The notes under the pieces were generated by a model, which did not search any database, had not been told where the DNA came from, and saw only the letters and a program-made list of their open reading frames with translations. 7,232 nucleotides of DNA from Candidatus Thalassarchaeaceae archaeon (GTDB lineage: Archaea; Thermoplasmatota; Poseidoniia; Poseidoniales; Thalassarchaeaceae): positions 1-7,232 of the forward strand of contig JAQXFF010000089.1 of assembly GCA_029250425.1 (NCBI GenBank). The letters are read 5' to 3'. Shown here one piece after another: positions 1 through 4,903 of the stretch. The first letter of the stretch is position 1, and each line of letters starts with the position of its first letter. Position numbers and translations under genes: made by a program.

Positions 1-2
1 AA

Positions 3-851
3 CGATTACTAGGGCGCTGGGCGGAAGGAGAAGCGAGTCGTGCAGATCATTTGTGGGGCAGTATCGAACAACCTGATTCATTCCAACGACTCGCGGAGAC
101 CTACCTAAGCGATGTGCGTCTAGGTGAAGATGGGAATTGGGAAGTTCCCATGATTGATTTTATCGAAATCTGTCCGAAAATTAGTGGATCTTACTGGAGA
201 TTACCTAACCGTCCAGTACGAAATGGATGGGTGACCCTTTCTCCTGATACAAGAGAAAACAGTCAACAACGCCTTTCCCGATTGCTAAAAGAACGTATAC
301 GAACACAACTGATTACCGAATGTCGAGAAAGAATGGAAAGAATGGATGAAGCGTTCGCTGGCAGGATGGCGGAGGAAGTTGGGAGAATTGTAGGGCTCTT
401 ACAACATCAAGCGAGTGCTGAGGTTTCATTCACCTCGGCGGAAGAAGAGGATTGGCCGCCCTGTATGCGGGAAATAACAACACAACTCACACAATCAGTC
501 AATATCAACCACGTGGGCCGTGTCTTTCTTGCCAGTATGTCAAGGGTGATTGGATTGACGGTCGATGAGGCTCAGGCATTTTTCATGAACGCGCCAGATT
601 ATTCTGCAGATACCACACGTTACCAATTGAACCATGTTTACGAACATGAATACACCCCTGCTGGATGTCCTAAATTGCAAATCAACGCATGTTGCCCAGT
701 TAGCCGTGGTGATGCAAAGTCGGATCTATGCAGCAGAGAATGGATGGATCATCCTCTGAAATATTTGCGTGCGCGTCAACGCTACAAACATCGTGAAGAA
801 CAAACAACTACTGTTTCTTCATCAACAGATCGTGCTCAAACGCCCCAATAG
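3..851 (+). CDS. priL: DNA primase large subunit PriL, 5'-truncated by window edge
   Basis: This is the regulatory, Fe-S-containing subunit of the archaeal/eukaryotic-type primase. With PriS it makes the primers for replication. The reading frame is open to the left edge with no convincing start (the TTG at 51 is simply internal), so 282 C-terminal residues are visible of a family usually about 350-400 long. Numbering from the TTG codon, the C-terminal Fe-S domain shows Cys138 (in WPPCMREI), Cys206 (TPAGCPKL), Cys214/215 (NACCPV) and Cys227 (SDLCSREW). This is the four-cysteine 4Fe-4S pattern of PriL/p58. The family-typical segments APDYSADTTRYQ and DHPLKYLR also match. The last 20 or so residues (REEQTTTVSSSTDRAQTPQ) are a polar, probably disordered tail. 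Its final codons overlap the 3' end of the convergent DUF373 gene by 16 bp. No terminator is evident downstream. The assignment rests on motifs I recognise, and I am confident of it. Confidence 0.92.
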   Translation, partial: RLLGRWAEGEASRADHLWGSIEQPDSFQRLAETYLSDVRLGEDGNWEVPMIDFIEICPKISGSYWRLPNRPVRNGWVTLSPDTRENSQQRLSRLLKERIRTQLITECRERMERMDEAFAGRMAEEVGRIVGLLQHQASAEVSFTSAEEEDWPPCMREITTQLTQSVNINHVGRVFLASMSRVIGLTVDEAQAFFMNAPDYSADTTRYQLNHVYEHEYTPAGCPKLQINACCPVSRGDAKSDLCSREWMDHPLKYLRARQRYKHREEQTTTVSSSTDRAQTPQ

Positions 852-1951
852 CGACCTGTGTCTTGCTTTGATTCCCAAGACCGTATGCCTGTTCGAACTG
901 CCCAGAAAAAGAACAATGCGAAAATAGTACTGCCCCAATCTTCGTAGATTGTAGTGACGTCATATTCGTACCCACTCCCTCCTGCAATTCGGATTGCAAC
1001 TGATAGTGCAGCTGTTGCCATCGTCCAAAGTACCATACCAAATGCAATTACCAAAATCGAACGACTGCTGAAATTTCCTTTCTTCCAGCGTAAAACGATG
1101 AGTGATAAAGCGAATGAAAGCGCACCGAGAACAATCCAAGTCAATGACTTTTGTAACACTGTTAATCCCATCAAAATATTCCCAACGCCACCATCGGATT
1201 GCAATTCACCATAGGTATCGTAGCCTTCTACAACAGCGAGTAAAATTGCAACACCTGTCACCGCCCACAATAATGAGGACAGGATAGCCGCATCTGCGGA
1301 TTCACGCATGTCTCGCATCAACCGTTCAAGACGATCTTCGGCACCAAGTCCCTTGAACAAAAGGTAAATGCCAACCAATAACGGCATTGCTCCAATGAGT
1401 GCACCACCGTTTGGAAGTATCATTCCAAGACCTAGAATCATCATGAATATCGCAACCGGAACAAGGAGTCTTGCTCGCCAACGTGGGTCTTCAATTGCTT
1501 TGGCAATGTAGTAATATGTTCCTTCGATACCTTTGGACTGACGTACGATAATCTTCTCAACGTGGTCAATTGAAAGTCGGCTTGATAAAATTGGCAACAC
1601 TGATTCATCTTCCATTCCGTCGGTCACCAAAACACCACGATCTGGTTGGAATTCGGAAATTACATCTTCAAGTTGCTGTGCGATATTTCGGTCGGACTTG
1701 ATGCCTACACGCTCATCTCCTGTTAGAATGGCGATTTCAACAGCATCATTGGGCTCAGCACTCTCTGCCAAGAGATCATGTTGGTGTAACGCACCTAGAA
1801 TAGCATTGGTGTCACTTTCCTCTGGATCTGCGATACCCAATCGAAGTGCTGCGGTGAGGACCTGACGACGGCCAACAACACTACCTCGAATGCCCGCTTT
1901 GACACCCAAATCGTTGTCACGATCAACGGTCATAACCAAAGTTCGGACCAT
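836..1951 (-). CDS. DUF373 family archaeal integral membrane protein
   Basis: This 371-aa protein has a cytosolic N-terminal domain of about 160 residues followed by roughly six membrane segments (about 161-179, 183-200, 222-241, 268-287, 298-321 and 340-355). The N-terminal domain carries the DUF373 signature: VDRDNDLG (9-16), VVGRRQVL (25-32), LGIADPEESDTNAI (38-51), ILTGDERVG (75-83), LVTDGMEDE (108-116) and VRQSKGIEGTYYY (136-148). The family is archaeal and, to my knowledge, has no established function. The cluster of conserved aspartates (D10, D12, D14, D42, D47, D111, D115) suggests metal or nucleotide binding, which is inference. I chose ATG 1951 because an AGGAGG Shine-Dalgarno lies 8 nt upstream and the conserved domain begins right after it. 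A GTG at 1969 would add six residues and put the Shine-Dalgarno inside the gene. The gene is last in the minus-strand run, 68 bp after the zinc-ribbon gene, and its 3' end overlaps priL. Confidence 0.9.
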   Translation of the reverse strand: MVRTLVMTVDRDNDLGVKAGIRGSVVGRRQVLTAALRLGIADPEESDTNAILGALHQHDLLAESAEPNDAVEIAILTGDERVGIKSDRNIAQQLEDVISEFQPDRGVLVTDGMEDESVLPILSSRLSIDHVEKIIVRQSKGIEGTYYYIAKAIEDPRWRARLLVPVAIFMMILGLGMILPNGGALIGAMPLLVGIYLLFKGLGAEDRLERLMRDMRESADAAILSSLLWAVTGVAILLAVVEGYDTYGELQSDGGVGNILMGLTVLQKSLTWIVLGALSFALSLIVLRWKKGNFSSRSILVIAFGMVLWTMATAALSVAIRIAGGSGYEYDVTTIYEDWGSTIFALFFFWAVRTGIRSWESKQDTGRYWGV

Positions 1952-1959
1952 ACTTTGTG

Positions 1960-1965
1960 CCTCCT
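1960..1965 (-). promoter_or_regulatory. Strong Shine-Dalgarno of the DUF373 gene
   Basis: The minus strand reads AGGAGG, 8 nt before the ATG at 1951. It is the only clear strong Shine-Dalgarno in the window and decides this start. It implies that this gene is translated from a transcript with a leader, whereas pckA looks leaderless. Confidence 0.75.
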
Positions 1966-1984
1966 GCACCCCCTAGGGGGGTGC
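1966..1984 (-). repeat. GC-rich inverted repeat abutting the DUF373 Shine-Dalgarno
   Basis: On the minus strand GCACCCC-CCTAG-GGGGTGC gives a 7-bp GC-rich stem with a 5-nt loop; the core CCCCCTAGGGGG is itself a perfect 12-bp palindrome. It ends exactly where the AGGAGG begins, so in RNA it would stack against the ribosome-binding site. There is no U-tract after it, so it does not look like an intrinsic terminator for the upstream zinc-ribbon gene. A translational control hairpin or a protein-binding operator are the alternatives. Confidence 0.6.
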
Positions 1985-2003
1985 GAGTGTGTTTTCAATT
2001 GTT

Positions 2004-2013
2004 GGATAAAATG
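2004..2013 (-). promoter_or_regulatory. Possible TATA-like element upstream of the DUF373 gene
   Basis: The minus strand reads CATTTTATCC just downstream of the zinc-ribbon stop codon. An archaeal start site 25-26 nt further on would fall near 1982, at the first bases of the inverted repeat 1966-1984. That would give a leader of about 30 nt starting with the hairpin and containing the Shine-Dalgarno. The match is weak and this is inference; co-transcription with the upstream gene is equally possible. Confidence 0.25.
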
Positions 2014-2019
2014 CCGCAA

Positions 2020-2412
2020 TTAAGCCGTAAATGTTGATTCAGCGAGACAACTTGGGCAAGTGACCTTGATTGGGCGTGTTGCAGGGATACCCAATGCCGA
2101 GTTACACAATGGACACATGACGGCCTGTTCAATCTGTGATTGCCGAGCTCTTCCTTCCCTACTAGGGTCATATGCCGGACGATATTTTGATGCATCTTGA
2201 ATATAATTTGCAGATTGTCCCGATGGGGTACTGGGTGCAGATTCTGGTGTGGAAGTTGTAGAAGGCATCTCACCTCCACTTTTCCACGCATTGTATTGTG
2301 CCTCGACTTCAGCAGCACTCATCCTGTGGTCTCTTCCTATTCGATCGTAGGAAAGCAGACGGTCGTACTCATCCATGCCATCGAGTTTGGCCAGAACATC
2401 TGTGGGTAGCAT
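2020..2412 (-). CDS. Small C-terminal zinc-ribbon protein of unknown function
   Basis: I do not recognise the family of this 130-aa protein. Residues 1-45 form a charged, probably helical region (PTDVLAKLDGMDEYDRLLSY and following). Residues 46-95 are a Ser/Thr/Pro-rich then polar linker that looks disordered. Residues 97-125 hold CPLC (100-103) and CPSC (119-122), a two-knuckle zinc ribbon with a 15-residue spacing whose knuckles resemble those of many archaeal transcription- and ribosome-associated proteins. No signal peptide or membrane segment is seen. It starts at ATG 2412 with no clear Shine-Dalgarno, 79 bp after the GlmM-like gene. A 20-bp inverted repeat lies in that gap. Its neighbour downstream on the same strand is the DUF373 gene, 68 bp away, so the two may be co-expressed. 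The small size, the clean CXXC pair and the tidy spacing make it a credible gene, but its role (nucleic-acid or protein binding) is unknown. Confidence 0.78.
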   Translation of the reverse strand: MLPTDVLAKLDGMDEYDRLLSYDRIGRDHRMSAAEVEAQYNAWKSGGEMPSTTSTPESAPSTPSGQSANYIQDASKYRPAYDPSREGRARQSQIEQAVMCPLCNSALGIPATRPIKVTCPSCLAESTFTA

Positions 2413-2432
2413 GTCTCTCAGAATGGCTTCGG

Positions 2433-2452
2433 TTGCTAATTTGACTTAGCAA
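2433..2452 (-). repeat. Perfect 7+6+7 inverted repeat upstream of the zinc-ribbon gene
   Basis: TTGCTAA, six bases, then TTAGCAA, lying 21-40 bp upstream of the ATG at 2412 in the gap after the GlmM-like gene. If the zinc-ribbon transcript is leaderless, this dyad covers the position where a TATA box should sit (about 2438, where the minus strand reads AAATTAG). That would suit a repressor operator. It could also be a weak AT-rich hairpin in the 3' end of the upstream message. An ATAAAA stretch at about 2473-2479 (minus strand) is another weak promoter candidate. Confidence 0.5.
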
Positions 2453-2491
2453 TTGTCACTGTTTGCTCTCAATTTTATTCCAGTCGCATAT

Positions 2492-4171
2492 TTACGGTTT
2501 GAGGAGAGGAGTTAGAATATTGACCAAGTCATTCATCAATTCATTTCCATCCGCATGAATTCCTCTGGCAAACCGAATCGAAATAGATGTTTTAGCTTCA
2601 GTTCCCGAATTGCGGACTGCGATTGAGATTGGCAATTTCTCAAGAGTACCTTCTAACAGTAATAGCGCAGGTTCCCCATCAACATGTGTGCGATTGAGTG
2701 GGGTGTTGCACCAATCCTCTGCGGAAGTTTGAATCAATATTGCAAGTTCATTATCCCCAGTCCATCGTTCTCTAACACTTGGCTGAATTGATGCTCGTTT
2801 TTTCCACCCGCCTCGGAATGCAGGAAGAGAATTGTTCTCGCAAAGTGCTGCTCTTGCCAGAAGAGTTGCAAGAAGCGTGGCAGCACCATCTCCGACCAAT
2901 GCCCAAGTACCACTTGTATTGGGGCAGAGGGCAGGCATTACCAAATGCCCAGAATCTTCAGTTCCAATGACTCTCGGTAATTCTGTAGACTGAAACCATC
3001 TTGAATCGGGTGTTGGCCACAATGCAGCAGATAGCCATCGGTCCCCCACCGCTGTTGTAATTGAAACGTGCTTGCCGAGTCGTGGCAAATCAGCAATCAA
3101 CCCAAGATCGCTTTCTATACTGGCTGCCATTTTCCAGTCACCAGAACGTGCACCGATTGCTGCACGCATAATTTCATCACACATTCGATCTCCGTCTACA
3201 ATTTGCAATCCATCTTCGATTGCTTCAATCAACAGACAGCGGTCGCCATCGCCATCAAGTGCAGCCCCTATGATTTGTCCCGGCTCCCAAGGCGGAATGC
3301 CCTCATTACCTTCCAGCCTCTGAGCAATACTCCACAACAGTCGGTGTGATGATTCATTCATGAGGAGTTCCTCATTCAGCCATTTTGCAGTCGGTGAAAA
3401 ATCGCCAGCTCCACAATTATGGTTTATCGGATCCAGCCGACTGCTGACTTCAATCGTTTCCAATCCTCGGCGACTTAGCCCCTCTGCAAACCATTCTGTT
3501 CCAGCACCACCTGAACAATCGAGGAGGAGGCCGTCTTTTGGAATTACATTACTCCAATCCAAGGTCCCAAATTTCATGGCCATCAGTGATTCTAACTCTT
3601 GCAGACGGTTTTTCAAGGCTTCACGATATAGGGTCAGACCATCTATTTCCTCTAATGATTCTCCTTTTTCCTGTGGGGCTGCCAATCCACCATCAGCCAA
3701 TTTCCAAGCAATATCTGAAATTCGATTCTCCACGTCAGGCATCGATTTGTAACCTTCCGAATCAAAGAATTTCACACCCGAATCTGTTGCAGGGTTATGG
3801 CTAGCAGTCACCATCATTCCCGCATCTGCAGCACTGGCAAGAACTGCGTTGTGTAATCCAGGAGTTGGCAATTCCCCTACCCTGAGGGTACGACATCCTG
3901 CTGCACCCAATCCTGATTCCAATGCATCGACAAGTGTTACATTTGCATCTCTACGATCCCATCCAATCACGACTAATGGCGACTCGCCGATACTTTCCAA
4001 CAAGTGAATCCCTGTGGCTTCACCAATAATTCGCATGGCACGATTAGACAAAACACGATGTTCAATTAATGCATTCAAGGCACCTTCGTCATCCCAATTC
4101 ATTGCAGTGCCAAAAGTCTCATCGGCACGTCCACGAATGCCGTCGGTACCATGGAGGCGTGGCCGTTTCAT
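2492..4171 (-). CDS. glmM: GlmM-like phosphohexomutase (probable phosphoglucosamine mutase)
   Basis: This alpha-D-phosphohexomutase (559 aa from ATG 4171) probably interconverts glucosamine-6-P and glucosamine-1-P in the cytosol. All family motifs are present in order: GTDGIRG (8-14), the phosphoserine loop TASHNP (122-127, Ser124), the Mg site DGDGDR (306-311), the sugar loop GTEDSGH (403-409) and the phosphate loop RNSGTE (520-525). GlmM-like flavour comes from GVKFFDSEGYK (132-142), the INHNCG segment (249-254) and VGDRWL (375-380). The sugar loop differs from the bacterial GlmM form GEQSGH, so phosphomannomutase or phosphoglucomutase activity is not excluded. At 559 aa it is about 100 longer than typical GlmM; the extra sequence lies mainly around residues 160-215 and 265-300. 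A GTG at 4180 forms a GTGA overlap with the upstream stop and would add three residues. I prefer the ATG, which begins just before the conserved core. Either way translation is probably coupled to the acyltransferase gene. Confidence 0.9.
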   Translation of the reverse strand: MKRPRLHGTDGIRGRADETFGTAMNWDDEGALNALIEHRVLSNRAMRIIGEATGIHLLESIGESPLVVIGWDRRDANVTLVDALESGLGAAGCRTLRVGELPTPGLHNAVLASAADAGMMVTASHNPATDSGVKFFDSEGYKSMPDVENRISDIAWKLADGGLAAPQEKGESLEEIDGLTLYREALKNRLQELESLMAMKFGTLDWSNVIPKDGLLLDCSGGAGTEWFAEGLSRRGLETIEVSSRLDPINHNCGAGDFSPTAKWLNEELLMNESSHRLLWSIAQRLEGNEGIPPWEPGQIIGAALDGDGDRCLLIEAIEDGLQIVDGDRMCDEIMRAAIGARSGDWKMAASIESDLGLIADLPRLGKHVSITTAVGDRWLSAALWPTPDSRWFQSTELPRVIGTEDSGHLVMPALCPNTSGTWALVGDGAATLLATLLARAALCENNSLPAFRGGWKKRASIQPSVRERWTGDNELAILIQTSAEDWCNTPLNRTHVDGEPALLLLEGTLEKLPISIAVRNSGTEAKTSISIRFARGIHADGNELMNDLVNILTPLLKP

Positions 4172-4176
4172 CCAAT

Positions 4177-4854
4177 TCACTCTCGCAGTACACTACCATC
4201 TGGATGGCCGCCACTCACCGTCACATTCGGCCAAACATTGCAGCCTGCACCCAGCACAGTGCCTGGATTGCAAACAGCATTGCAGCCAATTTGTACACCC
4301 TCTCCTAGAATGGAACCAAATTTTCGCAATCCAGTGTCTACGTTGAGATTATGAATCCGAATCTGTCGTCCATCATTTCGCAGATTGGATAACTTACAAC
4401 CAGCTCCTAGATTGACATCACGACCGAGGATTGAATCACCGACATAATTGAAATGGGGAGCTTTGGCTCCAGGAAGCAACAAACTGTGCTTGATTTCTGT
4501 TGCATGGCCGACTACTGCGCCACGACAGATCCAAGAATGGCTTCGAACGTAGGCTCCATGACGAACTTCACCAGCAATATAGGACGGGCCTTCAATGTGT
4601 GAACTTGGACCAATCAATGAACCATCGGTGATATGCACAGGGCCTTTTGATTCGTCAATGGTTACAGATGGATGCACCCCTCTTCGATTGGAACCTAAAC
4701 CTTGAAGGAGAAATTCTAGTTGATTTGCCAAGCCCATTGGATTTGATTTGTCGAGCAATACCCAAACAGGTTCCTTCTCAGGCATTCTCAAGCCTGTCAC
4801 CTTCCCACCAGATTTGGTGAGAGACGGGAACAGTGTCGCCGCAGTGCAGTCCAT
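4177..4854 (-). CDS. Left-handed beta-helix acyltransferase, GlmU C-terminal type (probable glucosamine-1-P N-acetyltransferase)
   Basis: This 225-aa protein consists of a short N-terminal region (1-58) and then hexapeptide-repeat sequence to the C-terminus (hydrophobic positions spaced by six, for example IGPSSHIEGPSYIAGEVRHG). Residues 131-150 (KAPHFNYVGD and VNLGAG) and SNLRNDG (156-162) match the acetyl-CoA and active-site segment of GlmU and of archaeal sugar-1-P acetyltransferases. His134 lines up with the catalytic His of GlmU (AGHLTYLGD in E. coli). The likely reaction is acetyl transfer to glucosamine-1-P, or galactosamine-1-P. The usual N-terminal nucleotidyltransferase domain is absent: there is no GXGTR-type pyrophosphorylase motif, so this is a stand-alone acetyltransferase half. 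It overlaps or abuts the GlmM-like gene, which fits consecutive pathway steps. I chose ATG 4854 over an upstream GTG at 4866, because the GTG lies inside the stem of an inverted repeat. Confidence 0.85.
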   Translation of the reverse strand: MDCTAATLFPSLTKSGGKVTGLRMPEKEPVWVLLDKSNPMGLANQLEFLLQGLGSNRRGVHPSVTIDESKGPVHITDGSLIGPSSHIEGPSYIAGEVRHGAYVRSHSWICRGAVVGHATEIKHSLLLPGAKAPHFNYVGDSILGRDVNLGAGCKLSNLRNDGRQIRIHNLNVDTGLRKFGSILGEGVQIGCNAVCNPGTVLGAGCNVWPNVTVSGGHPDGSVLRE

Positions 4855-4856
4855 TA

Positions 4857-4876
4857 GAGGCCCCACTAGGGGCCTC
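4857..4876 (-). repeat. Perfect 8+4+8 GC-rich inverted repeat 2 nt before the acyltransferase start
   Basis: On the minus strand GAGGCCCC-TAGT-GGGGCCTC: a perfect 8-bp stem with a 4-nt loop, ending 2 nt before ATG 4854 and about 27 nt after the pckA stop. As RNA it would be a very stable hairpin. No U-tract follows, so it is not a classical intrinsic terminator. A DNA operator between a TATA box and a leaderless start, or a structure limiting translation initiation, fit better. Confidence 0.7.
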
Positions 4877-4884
4877 GCTTATGG
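4877..4884 (-). promoter_or_regulatory. Possible TATA-like element for the acyltransferase-glmM pair
   Basis: The minus strand reads CCATAAGC with GGAAAA directly before it (BRE-like), centred about 26 nt upstream of ATG 4854. This is the same geometry as the better-looking pckA promoter and would give a leaderless transcript, with the 20-bp inverted repeat filling the gap between TATA and start. The match is moderate, and read-through from pckA is the alternative. Confidence 0.35.
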
Positions 4885-4903
4885 TTTTCCAGCCATTTTG
4901 TGT

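Noticed and set aside
808..1287. Short frames on both strands within the DUF373 gene region
   Set aside because: They are shadows of the DUF373 membrane-helix coding sequence and show no independent start signals or domains.
2197..4354. Several plus-strand open frames of 60-130 codons opposite the zinc-ribbon, mutase and acyltransferase genes
   Set aside because: They lie antisense to genes with clear family motifs, their translations are Ser/Pro/His/Arg-rich with no domain, and they overlap one another in different frames.
4857..4876. Intrinsic terminator for pckA
   Set aside because: No U-tract follows the stem on the minus strand; the start codon follows 2 nt later.
4879..4896. Five-codon minus-strand ORF (MAGKP) between pckA and the acyltransferase gene, possible leader peptide
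   Set aside because: It has no Shine-Dalgarno, no regulatory codon run, and its last codons form the TATA-like element; an ORF this short is expected by chance.
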